Source: GCA-2401155 sp045047085 (GTDB lineage: Bacteria; Pseudomonadota; Alphaproteobacteria; Rhizobiales; Rhizobiaceae). From it: 64,000 bases of DNA. Numbering within the stretch: position 1 is the stretch's first letter; the number at the start of each line of letters is the position of its first letter. Of this stretch, positions 9,760 through 18,535 are shown one piece after another. The DNA is taken from positions 1 through 64,000 of the forward strand of contig JASFYT010000056.1 in assembly GCA_045047085.1 (NCBI GenBank), written 5' to 3'. Position numbers and translations under genes: made by a program. The notes under the pieces were generated by a model. That model made no database searches. It was not told the DNA's origin and saw nothing but the letters and a program-made list of their open reading frames with translations.

Positions 9760-10794
9760 ATGACCACTCCATCCATTCGCAACCGTAAACTTGACCATGT
9801 CAAGCTTGCCATGGAAAGCCGGAATACTACTCTCGTTAACCCAGGATGGGATGGGATACGGCTTTCGCCTGTGGCACTGCCAATGCTCGATGTTGGTGAT
9901 ATCGATCTGGCTGTTGAATTTTTGGGTCATGGACTGAAGGCACCGCTTATAATTGCCGGTATGACCGGCGGTCATGTGAATACCGAAAGTATCAACGCCA
10001 ATTTGGCGATTGCGGCCAATGAGTGCGGTGTCGCTATGGGGGTTGGTAGTCAGCGCGCGGCCATGCAGGATATTTCGCTGGTTCCATCTTATAGTGTGGT
10101 ACGTCGTCATGCACCCAAGGCATTTATTTGCGGTAATATCGGAATATCGCAACTGGTTGGAGAGGGGATGAATTCAGCGGCCATTTCCTACCTGATTGAT
10201 ATGGTAGAGGCTGATGTTGTGGCGGTGCATATCAATGTGTTGCAAGAGCTTGTTCAGCCGGAGGGTGGTATAGCATTATCAAACGCTTTTTCCGAATTAG
10301 CAGATTTTATCGATCGTTGTCCTGTTCCGGTTATTGTTAAAGAGACCGGCTGTGGTCTTGATCAAAAAACCGCGTTTCGTTTGAAAGAGATCGGTGTTGC
10401 GGCACTTGATGTTGGCGGGGTAGGGGGAACAAGCTTCGTACAAATTGAGGGTGCTCGAGCCGAGCAGATGGGCGATACCCGTAAAACGCGACTGGCAAAA
10501 ACCTTTGCCCGCTGGGGATTGCCTACTGCTGCCTCTCTGTTGCAGGTGAAGGATGTTGGGCTGCCCTTGATTGCAACTGGCGGCATTTGCAGCGGCCTGG
10601 ATGTTGCCAAGGCATTGGTTTTGGGTGCCGATTTGGTTGGTATTGGGCGTCAAATTTTAGCTGCTGCACTGGAAGGCCCTGAGGAAACTGTCGAGGAATT
10701 GCAGACGATCATCGAAGAATTGACGATTGCAATGGTGCTGACAGAAAGCGTAAATATTGCGGCGCTGAATAACGTTGGGGTTGAAGCCGTGTAA
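9760..10794 (+). CDS. fni: Type 2 isopentenyl-diphosphate delta-isomerase
   Basis: 344-residue FMN- and NADPH-dependent TIM-barrel enzyme that interconverts isopentenyl and dimethylallyl diphosphate in isoprenoid synthesis. Family motifs: RKLDHVKLAM near the N terminus, MTGGH (FMN contact) near residue 70, GVGSQRAAM near 95, VQPEGG after HINVLQEL near 165 (family consensus HLNPLQE..QPEG), and the C-terminal GGICSGLDVAKALVLGADLVGIG phosphate loop. The ATG at 9760 gives the usual N terminus; an in-frame TTG lies six bases upstream. It is a lone gene, divergent from the cox cluster and facing a LysR gene. No mevalonate or carotenoid genes are in the window. Confidence 0.9.
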   Translation: MTTPSIRNRKLDHVKLAMESRNTTLVNPGWDGIRLSPVALPMLDVGDIDLAVEFLGHGLKAPLIIAGMTGGHVNTESINANLAIAANECGVAMGVGSQRAAMQDISLVPSYSVVRRHAPKAFICGNIGISQLVGEGMNSAAISYLIDMVEADVVAVHINVLQELVQPEGGIALSNAFSELADFIDRCPVPVIVKETGCGLDQKTAFRLKEIGVAALDVGGVGGTSFVQIEGARAEQMGDTRKTRLAKTFARWGLPTAASLLQVKDVGLPLIATGGICSGLDVAKALVLGADLVGIGRQILAAALEGPEETVEELQTIIEELTIAMVLTESVNIAALNNVGVEAV

Positions 10795-10860
10795 ATCGGC
10801 AGTGGTTTCATGGCCGTCATTATGCAAATCCTCTCAAGAGGTTTGATATATAAAAGCGGT

Positions 10861-11781
10861 CTAAATTGACCCCGGTTGTCCCATATTGGCTTTTTCAAAA
10901 AAGTGACGAACCAATTGGTGAAACCGCGTCACGTGGATAGGTTTTTCACCTTGAAAAGGATGTACGAAATGGAAAGGCCATTGTTTGCCTCGGTGCCCTT
11001 CTAAAATTCGGACCAGTTGCCCGGTTTGAACCAACGGTTCGCTGGCAATGGCTGATAATAAGACAAACCCCATACCCTGTGTTGCCAATTCGATTATGGA
11101 AGACATACTGTTGCTGCGGGCATAGGGGTGGAGTTTGATGTCGGTTGAAGATTTGCCATCGCAGGACTGAATTGTTTGAACAAGGTTTTGCCATTGGGTC
11201 GACACCCATTGATGTTGCGGCAAATCCTCGGGACACACAGGTGTCCCAAATTTTTGAAGGTAACCGGGTGACGCAAAGAATATTTCTGTAATGCTGCCAA
11301 CGGGAAGGGCGCGGTAATTGCTGTCCGGCAAATTGCCTGCAAAAATTGCTACATCCAGTTTGTCGCTGATGATGTCTATCGCTTCGTCGGTCATTATCAG
11401 TCTTGGCTCAATATCTGGAAATTCCAGACAGAGTTGTCGCAATGCGGGCGTAACGACGTTTCTTTCCAGCAGATAGGGGAAAGTGATTGAGAAAGTCCCA
11501 GATGGCATCTCCTCGGCGCTTGCCAATTCCTGAAATGCCAGATCAACCTGATCTTTTAACATTTCGCTGCGCATGCAGAGTTTGTGCCCGTTTGCTGTGA
11601 GCGACATACCTCTGGTGTTCCGCGATAGTAGTTGCAGGCCCAACTGAACTTCCAGCCTTGAGACGTGTTGACTGACGGCAGATTTGCTCATGCCGAGAGC
11701 CTTTGCGGCTTGTGTGAACGATTTTCTCTGGGCCACTTCGGCAAAAACTATCAGGCTGGGTACGAGTTTTATATTGTCCAT
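10861..11781 (-). CDS. LysR-family transcriptional regulator
   Basis: 306-residue LysR-type regulator: N-terminal winged helix (about residues 1-62, with FTQAAKALGMSKSAVSQHVSRLE as recognition helix), linker helix, and a periplasmic-binding-like effector domain (about 90-295). It is read away from the AhpD-like, hydrolase-OsmC and dioxygenase-like genes, a common sign that it controls them. The ATG at 11781 is preferred; an upstream TTG at 11793 is in frame. The inducer is not evident. The 3' end faces fni across a 66-bp gap. Confidence 0.88.
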   Translation of the reverse strand: MDNIKLVPSLIVFAEVAQRKSFTQAAKALGMSKSAVSQHVSRLEVQLGLQLLSRNTRGMSLTANGHKLCMRSEMLKDQVDLAFQELASAEEMPSGTFSITFPYLLERNVVTPALRQLCLEFPDIEPRLIMTDEAIDIISDKLDVAIFAGNLPDSNYRALPVGSITEIFFASPGYLQKFGTPVCPEDLPQHQWVSTQWQNLVQTIQSCDGKSSTDIKLHPYARSNSMSSIIELATQGMGFVLLSAIASEPLVQTGQLVRILEGHRGKQWPFHFVHPFQGEKPIHVTRFHQLVRHFFEKANMGQPGSI

Positions 11782-11797
11782 ATTTTTAAACAATCAG

Positions 11798-11822
11798 TTC
11801 AATTATCGAATATTGTTTTGAA
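11798..11822. promoter_or_regulatory. Possible LysR operator (dyad)
   Basis: The arms TTCAA (11798-11802) and TTGAA (11818-11822) are perfectly inverted with 15 bases between them. They lie in the divergent gap between the LysR gene and the AhpD-like gene, where a LysR regulator usually binds. The arms are short and the gap AT-rich, so this is a suggestion only. Confidence 0.3.
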
Positions 11823-11894
11823 TAATCACCATCTCTAAATGTCTGTCAAGGCAAGATGCCTTAACGAAAACACAAACATTGAATGGAAAAACTC

Positions 11895-12458
11895 ATGTCC
11901 GTTAGATATCAAATTGGCCTCTCTCCGATTGCAGATGAAGATGCGAAAGGTGCCGCAAAAGAGGTTATTGAAAACGCAAAAACCAATCTTGGATTTGTTC
12001 CCAACATGTACCGGACGATGGCTAATTCGCCAGGATATCTTGGTACTTACGCTAATGGTTACAATGCGTTCCGGCAAGGTTCTGGCTTAACACCGCAAGA
12101 ACAGGAAACTGTATTTCTAACGCTCAGTCGCGAGAATGGCTGTGATTATTGTACTGCCGCCCACTCTATGATTGCCGACAAGGTATCAAAACTTGGTGCA
12201 GAAGAACTTGCCGCGGTTCGTTCCGGCGATGCTCTTCCCGACACCAAATTGAATGCACTGGCGATATTTACCAAGCATGTGCATGACGAACGAGGTCTGA
12301 TTGGTAAATCGGCTGCAGAAACCTTCCTTGCTGCAGGATTTTCCGAGAACCAAATATTGGAAGTTATTCTGGCGCTATCGGTGAAAATCCTCAGCAATTA
12401 CTCTAATCACATTTTTCTTACTGAAGTTGATGGAGCATTCTCCTCATACAAAGTATGA
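11895..12458 (+). CDS. Carboxymuconolactone decarboxylase / AhpD-like peroxidase family protein
   Basis: 187-residue all-helical protein of the CMD/AhpD superfamily. The redox motif CDYCTAAH (two Cys separated by two residues, then His) with a preceding Glu matches the AhpD catalytic pattern EXXCXXCXXXH, as in uncharacterised peroxidase-related enzymes. It probably reduces peroxides or acts as a thiol adaptor. The start at 11895 has GGAAA just upstream; a start 12 bases earlier lacks a ribosome site. The neighbour carries an OsmC domain, also a peroxide-reducing fold, so an oxidative or organic-peroxide role for the set is reasonable inference. Confidence 0.8.
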   Translation: MSVRYQIGLSPIADEDAKGAAKEVIENAKTNLGFVPNMYRTMANSPGYLGTYANGYNAFRQGSGLTPQEQETVFLTLSRENGCDYCTAAHSMIADKVSKLGAEELAAVRSGDALPDTKLNALAIFTKHVHDERGLIGKSAAETFLAAGFSENQILEVILALSVKILSNYSNHIFLTEVDGAFSSYKV

Positions 12459-12469
12459 TCATCAACGGA

Positions 12470-12507
12470 TATGCCCCGGCGTTATCTTCAACTAACGTCG
12501 GGGCATA
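12470..12507 (+). other. Strong hairpin between two co-directional genes
   Basis: Fifteen bases at 12470-12484 pair with 12493-12507 around an eight-base loop, with a single G-T wobble. The stem starts TATGCCCCGG. No run of T follows, so it is not a classic Rho-independent terminator. It may stabilise the 3' end of the upstream mRNA or attenuate reading into the hydrolase-OsmC gene. Confidence 0.55.
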
Positions 12508-12537
12508 CCAAGAAATACAATAAAAGGAATTCAACCT

Positions 12538-13761
12538 ATGGCTCCCCGATCTAAACGTTTTACATTTCCAGGTTCTGGCGGAGTTGAACTTGCCGGTCGG
12601 CTTGATTTGCCAGTAGGTACGCCAAAGGCCTACGCGCTTTTTGCCCACTGTTTTACTTGCACCAAGGATATTCTTGCGGCAACGCGAATTGCTGAAAGTC
12701 TAACAGGAGAGGGCATTGGTGTACTTCGTTTTGATTTTACCGGTCTTGGCGGTAGTGATGGGGAATTTGCCAATACGAACTTCTCCTCAAATGTTGGCGA
12801 CCTCGTTGCTGCTGCCGATCATATGCGTGAGAATTTGGCGGCACCGCAGATTTTGATTGGCCATTCTCTTGGCGGCGCTGCTGTTTTGATGGCGGCTGGA
12901 AAAATTGCGGAAATACGCGCCATTGCAACCATTGCGGCACCTGCCGATCCATCTCATGTGGCGCATACGTTTCAATCGTTTGTTGAAGAAATTGAATCCG
13001 TTGGCACTGCTGATGTATTGTTGGGCGGCCGTCCCTTCGCCATTCAAAAGCAGTTTATTGAGGATATTCGTTCACAGAAATTGGATGTAGCTGTTGCCGG
13101 GCTTAAAAAAGCGTTGTTGATTTTACATGCGCCGGGGGATCAGACTGTCGGCATTGAAAACGCTGGTAAATTGTTTGCTGCGGCCAAGCATCCGAAGAGC
13201 TTTGTCACTCTTGATGGCGCAGACCATTTGTTGTCGAAGAGGGCGGATGCGGAATATGCAGCTAAAATTATCGCCACATGGGCTGCAAGGTATATTGATG
13301 TTGCTGAAACCTCCCAACCAAGGTCTGTCTCAGGAACCGTTGTTGTTGCAGAGAATGGAATAGGTAAATTTGCCAATACAATTGTCACCGGCTCGAACCA
13401 TATTATCAGCGCCGATGAGCCACAATCTGTTGGCGGTGATGATACGGGGGCCACACCTTACGATCTGCTTCTTTCTTCGCTTGGTGCGTGTAAATCAATG
13501 ACTATGCGCATGTATGCTGAGCGCAAAGGATACGCGCTGGAAAGTGCTGAAATACGTTTGAGCCACGATAAAATTCATGCAGATGATTGTGAGTACTGCG
13601 AAACCAATTCGGGGAAAATTGATCAGATAAAAACGGAAATTACATTGACCGGCGATCTAACTGATGAGGAACGGAGAAAGATTTTCGAAATCGCTGAACG
13701 CTGCCCTGTGCATCGAACAATCACAAGTAAGATTATCATTGAGGCGACATTGAAAAACTGA
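12538..13761 (+). CDS. Alpha/beta hydrolase - OsmC fusion protein
   Basis: 407 residues with two domains. Residues 1-250 are an alpha/beta hydrolase: the nucleophile elbow is GHSLGG (Ser110), and a GADHLL motif near residue 228 gives the His. Residues about 270-405 are an OsmC/Ohr-type domain with SLGACKSMTM (first Cys) and ERCPVHRTI (second Cys), the pair used to reduce organic hydroperoxides. The hydrolase could release a substrate that the OsmC part reduces. An AGGA ribosome site lies upstream. This fusion is known in proteobacteria, but its substrate is not. Confidence 0.9.
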   Translation: MAPRSKRFTFPGSGGVELAGRLDLPVGTPKAYALFAHCFTCTKDILAATRIAESLTGEGIGVLRFDFTGLGGSDGEFANTNFSSNVGDLVAAADHMRENLAAPQILIGHSLGGAAVLMAAGKIAEIRAIATIAAPADPSHVAHTFQSFVEEIESVGTADVLLGGRPFAIQKQFIEDIRSQKLDVAVAGLKKALLILHAPGDQTVGIENAGKLFAAAKHPKSFVTLDGADHLLSKRADAEYAAKIIATWAARYIDVAETSQPRSVSGTVVVAENGIGKFANTIVTGSNHIISADEPQSVGGDDTGATPYDLLLSSLGACKSMTMRMYAERKGYALESAEIRLSHDKIHADDCEYCETNSGKIDQIKTEITLTGDLTDEERRKIFEIAERCPVHRTITSKIIIEATLKN

Positions 13762-13802
13762 TTTGATTGTAATGAGTGCCAATAATGAAGTTAGGAAACC
13801 GC

Positions 13803-14975
13803 ATGGGAAAATCAGGAGATCATGGCGAATGCGTCTGGTTGGAATCCAATGGAGGGGACTTTGAAACGTTTCGCCAATTGGTGGAGCAGCAGGTTAACCC
13901 TGCAACTTATCCATCGGCTGATCGCGTTGTTTCCAATGTTCCCATCTATGATGGTGCAACGATCAATGTTGCCGGCGACGAGCGTAAGGCTTTGATGGCA
14001 GAATGGGTGGCGGTTTTGAAATCCGGGCCCGGTATTGTGGTGATTGAAGGTGCCTTTTCTGATACCAAAATTATTGATCGGGCGAGTGGAGTGTTTGAAG
14101 CTCTGATTGCTCAGGAAAAGAAAGATGGTCTTGGGGGTAACGATCATTTCGCCAAGCCCGGTTCCAATGATCGAATTTGGAATGCGCTTGAAAAACACTG
14201 CATCGCAGATACGGAAGGGTTTGCGCTCTATTATGCAAATCCCTCGATTGCTGCGATATGTGAGGCATGGCTTGGGCCAGCCTATCAAATGACTGCGCAA
14301 GTAAATTGTGTGAACCCCGGTGGGGCAGCGCAAAACGCTCATCGTGATTATCATTTGGGCTTTATGGCACCGGAACAAATTGTGCGATATCCGGCCCATG
14401 TGCATGATATCTCGCCTGTTCTGACTTTGCAGGGTGCGGTGGTACATTGTGATATGCCGCTGGAAAGCGGACCAACTATGTATCTGCCATTTTCGCAGGC
14501 ATTTTTTGAAGGGTATCTGGCATTTGGCCGACCGGAGTTTCAGGAATATTTCGCAGAGAATTACACCCAACTGCCCCTGAGAAAGGGAGATGCGGTATTC
14601 TTCAATCCTGCGCTGATGCATGGGGCAGGATCGAATGTTTCGTCGGATATATTACGGGTGGCAAATTTATTGCAGGTTTCTTCGGCGTTTGGGCGGGCGA
14701 TGGAAAGCGTCGATCGTGTTGCGATGGCAAGGACGCTTTACCCGGTTCTTCAATCGATGCAAGAGAAGCTTTCTCCTTTGCAGATTGATGCGTTGGTTTC
14801 AGCCAGTGCAGAGGGCTATCCATTCCCGACAAACCTTGATCTGGACCCGCCGATTGGCGGTTTGGCACCGAAGTCACAACAAGCACATATGCGTGAGGCT
14901 CTTAAAGCTGGGACAAGTGCCGAGGAGTTTGCGAAACTGCTTGATCGCTTGGAGGAAAAGCGGCGAACGAACTAG
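13803..14975 (+). CDS. Phytanoyl-CoA dioxygenase family protein
   Basis: 390 residues of the Fe(II)/2-oxoglutarate-dependent PhyH family. The metal triad is visible as HRDYH (His and Asp of HxD, near residue 180) and the distal His in NPALMHGAGSN (near 275), with a following Arg for oxoglutarate. The substrate is not predictable; family members hydroxylate lipids, ectoine, mitomycin-type and other small molecules. The start at 13803 has AGGAA upstream; in-frame GTG at 13776 and ATG at 13785 are alternatives. The 3' end touches that of the opposite EEP gene at a shared CTAG. Confidence 0.82.
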   Translation: MGKSGDHGECVWLESNGGDFETFRQLVEQQVNPATYPSADRVVSNVPIYDGATINVAGDERKALMAEWVAVLKSGPGIVVIEGAFSDTKIIDRASGVFEALIAQEKKDGLGGNDHFAKPGSNDRIWNALEKHCIADTEGFALYYANPSIAAICEAWLGPAYQMTAQVNCVNPGGAAQNAHRDYHLGFMAPEQIVRYPAHVHDISPVLTLQGAVVHCDMPLESGPTMYLPFSQAFFEGYLAFGRPEFQEYFAENYTQLPLRKGDAVFFNPALMHGAGSNVSSDILRVANLLQVSSAFGRAMESVDRVAMARTLYPVLQSMQEKLSPLQIDALVSASAEGYPFPTNLDLDPPIGGLAPKSQQAHMREALKAGTSAEEFAKLLDRLEEKRRTN

Positions 14976-15670
14976 GGTTGGGGCAATTTGAGATCAGCCC
15001 AGATCGGCAAATGATCGGATGCAATTTTTGATTTTTTTGAACGATGTACATCACTCTTGAGGAATTCGATATCTTTAGAAATAACAATCCTGTCGAGAGC
15101 CACGAATGGTAATGCGCTGTGGAAACTTGGCTGAGGGTCAATCATTTTATAACCATCGCCAAACAGTTCCATGTGGATATCTGATTTTCGCCATTCGTTA
15201 AAATCTCCGGCGATGATGGTGGGTGGATCATCAGGTTCAAGGTGCAGAGCGATGGCAATTTTTTGGATTTGCGCCCTGCGAATTCTTGCGGTTAATCCAA
15301 GATGGGTGGCCACACAGCGCACGATTGTATCTGCCACCAGAATATCAGCGGCGATTGCGCCTCTTGGTTCCAGTGTTGGTAATTCTATTCGCCAGGCTTT
15401 TTGAAATTCAATATCCTTATGCACGAGAATAGCATTGCCGTGCCAACCTAAACTGCGCTTTCGGATGGTGATATCGGCAGCTTGATAGTCTGTACGTTCT
15501 TCCAGAAGTTCAGGCGATAGTGTGCTGACCCGATCTCCAATACGCCGGTCAACTTCCTGTAGAAAAACGATGTCGGCGCCAATTTCATTCAGGACATCGA
15601 GAATGCGTTCGGGGTGGCGCTTGCGATCGAGACCAATGCTTTTTCGAATGTTGTAACTTGCAACGCGCAT
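14972..15670 (-). CDS. Endonuclease/exonuclease/phosphatase (EEP) family protein
   Basis: 232-residue EEP-fold protein. Motifs: RVASYNIRKSIG (Asn of the first strand), FLQEVDRR (catalytic Glu), ATHLGLTARIRRAQI, AGDFNEW (Asp/Asn pair) and SDHLPIWADL (catalytic Asp-His). Such enzymes are metal-dependent phosphodiesterases acting on DNA, inositol phosphates or sphingomyelin-type lipids. The ATG at 15670 shares one base with the stop of the cardiolipin synthase-like gene (TAATG), so both are one coupled unit. That pairing suggests a phospholipid substrate, by inference only. Confidence 0.85.
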   Translation of the reverse strand: MRVASYNIRKSIGLDRKRHPERILDVLNEIGADIVFLQEVDRRIGDRVSTLSPELLEERTDYQAADITIRKRSLGWHGNAILVHKDIEFQKAWRIELPTLEPRGAIAADILVADTIVRCVATHLGLTARIRRAQIQKIAIALHLEPDDPPTIIAGDFNEWRKSDIHMELFGDGYKMIDPQPSFHSALPFVALDRIVISKDIEFLKSDVHRSKKSKIASDHLPIWADLKLPQP

Positions 15671-17034
15671 TATAAAATTGGCCCTAGTACCGCAACCGTA
15701 TTGTTCCACAATTTGGTAGTCATGGACCAAGCATCGACGGTTTTCTGCGTCACCCGGCCGGATTGTGAAATATATCGCTGTTGGCGTTTTATGATATCTG
15801 TAGTGGTTTTTGGATCGTAGATGAGCATGTTATTTTCATAGTTTAAATCAAAACTACGACGGTCAATATTTGCAGAGCCGATCATGGAGAATTCGCCATC
15901 AATGGTTAAGGTTTTTGCGTGGAGAAGTCCGGGGCGATATTCGAAGATTTTCACGCCTGCATTTAGCAGTTCCTGATAGTAACTTCGACTTGTGCCCTGA
16001 ACAATCTTTGAATCGTTTTTGGCTGGGAGGACAATGGTCACCTCTACACCTCTATATGCCGCCGCCTGCAAGGAACTCTGGATAGGTTCATTTGGTACGA
16101 AATAAGGTGTGGTGATGACCAACTCTTTTCGCGCCGAAGTGATCAATGTAACAAACATTTGTGACATTGCCATATGTCGGTTGGTGGGGCCTGTGCCAAT
16201 GACTTGTGCGGTAAAGCCTGATTTTTGTACGGTGGTTGGGAGGAGAAGCAAATCTGAGATGTTTTCGTCTGTAGCAGTCATCCAATCGCTGATAAAGAGA
16301 TGTTGGTTTTGGCGGGCAATTGGTCCTTCAAAACGCAATACTGCATCCACCCAAGGTGCATATTTTGGTTTTGGAAGAAACTCCGCATCAGCGCAATTCT
16401 GGCTGCCGCAGTAAGTGATGTCGCCGTCAATGACTACTATTTTTCGGTGATTGCGCAAATCAATTCTACCAGAAAATGCAATAAGAATGGGCAGTACAAT
16501 TGCCAATTGTACCCCGCCATCCTCCATGGCTTGCCAGTGTTCAGATTTTACGATTGTCGCTGATCCTACATTGTCTGCCATGGCTCGGCATTTAACGCCG
16601 CGACCCGCCGCGCGCTTTAATGCATCAACAATTTGGAGGCCGTTATTATCGGGTAGCCAGATATAGAAAAGCAAATGGACATGCTCTTTTGCTTCATCGA
16701 TATCGCGGACCAGACGATCAATCATCGCGTTTGAATCGGCCATCAATTCTGCCTTGTTTCCACCAACGGGATCGAAACCGCTAATGGATTTTCCGAGCAG
16801 AAATATATGTTCCCAATGTTGGGGCACACCTGATCCTAAGCTATTTGCGGTTTTGAGTTTTGGTGGGGCGATTGCAGGCATAGTGGCTAACACCTTACGC
16901 ATTCTGGCAACGTGTTTGCGGCCAATATCGACTTCGCCCAAAAAGATATAGGCAAGAACACCCAGAACCGGCAATAGACTGATTACCGCGATCCATGCGA
17001 TGCGTGCGGTTGGCTCGCGGTGCGGGCGAAGCAA
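15670..17034 (-). CDS. Cardiolipin synthase / phospholipase D-like protein
   Basis: 454 residues from a TTG start. Two HKD motifs are present: NHRKIVVIDGD (first half, near residue 215) and HAKTLTIDGEFS (second half, near 370), as in bacterial cardiolipin synthases that join phosphatidylglycerol molecules. An N-terminal membrane helix (IAWIAVISLLPVLGVLAYIF) is seen. In frame upstream, codons back to about 17106 encode another hydrophobic helix ending VIILRV, which matches the usual first helix of the family, but no ATG, GTG or TTG exists between it and a stop codon. The real start may therefore be a rare ATT/ATC codon after the AAAAGGAAA at 17107-17115. Confidence 0.85.
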   Translation of the reverse strand: MLRPHREPTARIAWIAVISLLPVLGVLAYIFLGEVDIGRKHVARMRKVLATMPAIAPPKLKTANSLGSGVPQHWEHIFLLGKSISGFDPVGGNKAELMADSNAMIDRLVRDIDEAKEHVHLLFYIWLPDNNGLQIVDALKRAAGRGVKCRAMADNVGSATIVKSEHWQAMEDGGVQLAIVLPILIAFSGRIDLRNHRKIVVIDGDITYCGSQNCADAEFLPKPKYAPWVDAVLRFEGPIARQNQHLFISDWMTATDENISDLLLLPTTVQKSGFTAQVIGTGPTNRHMAMSQMFVTLITSARKELVITTPYFVPNEPIQSSLQAAAYRGVEVTIVLPAKNDSKIVQGTSRSYYQELLNAGVKIFEYRPGLLHAKTLTIDGEFSMIGSANIDRRSFDLNYENNMLIYDPKTTTDIIKRQQRYISQSGRVTQKTVDAWSMTTKLWNNTVAVLGPIL

Positions 17035-17248
17035 TACACGTAAAATAATGACCCCTACAACTATGAGGTGAAGCGCTATGTATACGGTTGTTGTTGTGAT
17101 GATAATTTTCCTTTTGTCATGGCGTGACTCTAGATTATGCAGATTCTAAGATCTTCTCTAAAATCATCTTGTTGTTCCCTTTTGAGCACTATGATAAATA
17201 TCATTGAATACTTATTTTTAAAACTCATATTGGAAACAAGGGAAAACA

Positions 17249-18535
17249 ATGTCAATTTCACTTCGTTCAGTTTTCTCTATCCTGTTGATTGCAATTTTTG
17301 CTGCTTTAATTGCAGGATGTAGTGGTGATGAACAGACACAGGCTTCGAAAGAGCCGGTGATCAGGCCGGTAAAAGTGATTACGGTTGAACCGGTTTCTTC
17401 GGCGTTTGAGCGCACTTACTCTGCTGTCATTATCCCATCACAGGAAGCTACCCTTTCGTTCAGGGTCTCAGGTCGAATCATTGAACTGCCTATTCGAAAT
17501 GGTGTTCGGGTTAAAAAAGGTGATGTGATCGCACAGCTTGATAAGAGGGATTTTGAGGCGAGTATCATCCAGATTGAAAGTCAGCTTGTTCAAGCGAACG
17601 AGAAAATGGATGAATTGAAATCCGGCGCAAGAGTAGAGGATATTGCTGCGCTGCAGGCCGAAGTTGCCGCGGCAAAGGCTCAGGTTGATTCCACTATCGC
17701 GCAAGTTGCTCGGACAACAGAACTTTTCAAAAAAGGTATTATTGCAAAAGCGAGACTGGATCAGGATGTAACTTCGCAGCGGGTTGCAGAAGCAACTCTG
17801 GAGGCAAAAAAACAAGGATTGGTAAAAGGTCAATCGGGTGCTCGAAAAGAAGATTTGGCGGCACAACAGGCCGCAATTGATGGTGTCAGATCGCAATTGG
17901 AATCAGCAAGGGATAACCTGTCAGACGCGACTTTGCGCGCGCCGTTTGATGGCATTATTGCAACTCGTAAAGTAGAAAATTTTTCCAATATTCAGGCTAA
18001 GGAAGCCGTGGCGGTGTTACAGAATATCAATGTGCTTGATGCAATTTTTGATGTTCCGGCACCCGATGTTGCCAGACTTGCCAAGGCTAAAAATTTCGAT
18101 TTAAAAATTGTGATGGAGGCCATTCCTGGCAGGAGTTTCAATGCAACGCGCAACGAATTTTCCACACAGGCAGATACAGCGACCCAAACCTATCGTGGGC
18201 GGGTTACCATTGAGGAACTGAATGGCGAAACAGTTCTTCCCGGCATGACCGGCAGTTTGACGGTGAAGGTTGTTGGGAATGATACAGCGCGCATCTTGCT
18301 TCCTGTTGTGGCGATTGCCTCTACTGCTGATGGCCAAGCATTTGTGTGGGTCGTTGATGGGGCTGATAATAAGGTATCCAAGCGAAATATATCTATTGGG
18401 GAAGCATCCGGTCCGAATGTGATTGTGATCTACGGTGTCAAGGAAGGTGATGTCGTGGCTGTGGCGGGGATATCCGCGTTGCAGGATGGTTTAATGGTTA
18501 AACCTGTAGTAGCCATCGGAGAATTGGCCCGATGA
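17249..18535 (+). CDS. RND efflux periplasmic adaptor, lipoprotein
   Basis: 428-residue HlyD/MexH-type membrane fusion protein. The signal peptide ends in the lipobox LIAGC with Cys24 as lipidation site, so it is anchored to the inner membrane. A lipoyl-like half (VKKGDVIAQLDKRDFEASI) and a long alpha-hairpin coiled coil (about residues 100-205) lead to a second lipoyl half (LRAPFDGIIATRKVENFSNIQ) and a beta barrel. AAGGGAAAA is upstream of the ATG. The stop overlaps the pump gene in ATGA. No outer-membrane channel gene is adjacent. Substrates are unknown. Confidence 0.92.
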   Translation: MSISLRSVFSILLIAIFAALIAGCSGDEQTQASKEPVIRPVKVITVEPVSSAFERTYSAVIIPSQEATLSFRVSGRIIELPIRNGVRVKKGDVIAQLDKRDFEASIIQIESQLVQANEKMDELKSGARVEDIAALQAEVAAAKAQVDSTIAQVARTTELFKKGIIAKARLDQDVTSQRVAEATLEAKKQGLVKGQSGARKEDLAAQQAAIDGVRSQLESARDNLSDATLRAPFDGIIATRKVENFSNIQAKEAVAVLQNINVLDAIFDVPAPDVARLAKAKNFDLKIVMEAIPGRSFNATRNEFSTQADTATQTYRGRVTIEELNGETVLPGMTGSLTVKVVGNDTARILLPVVAIASTADGQAFVWVVDGADNKVSKRNISIGEASGPNVIVIYGVKEGDVVAVAGISALQDGLMVKPVVAIGELAR

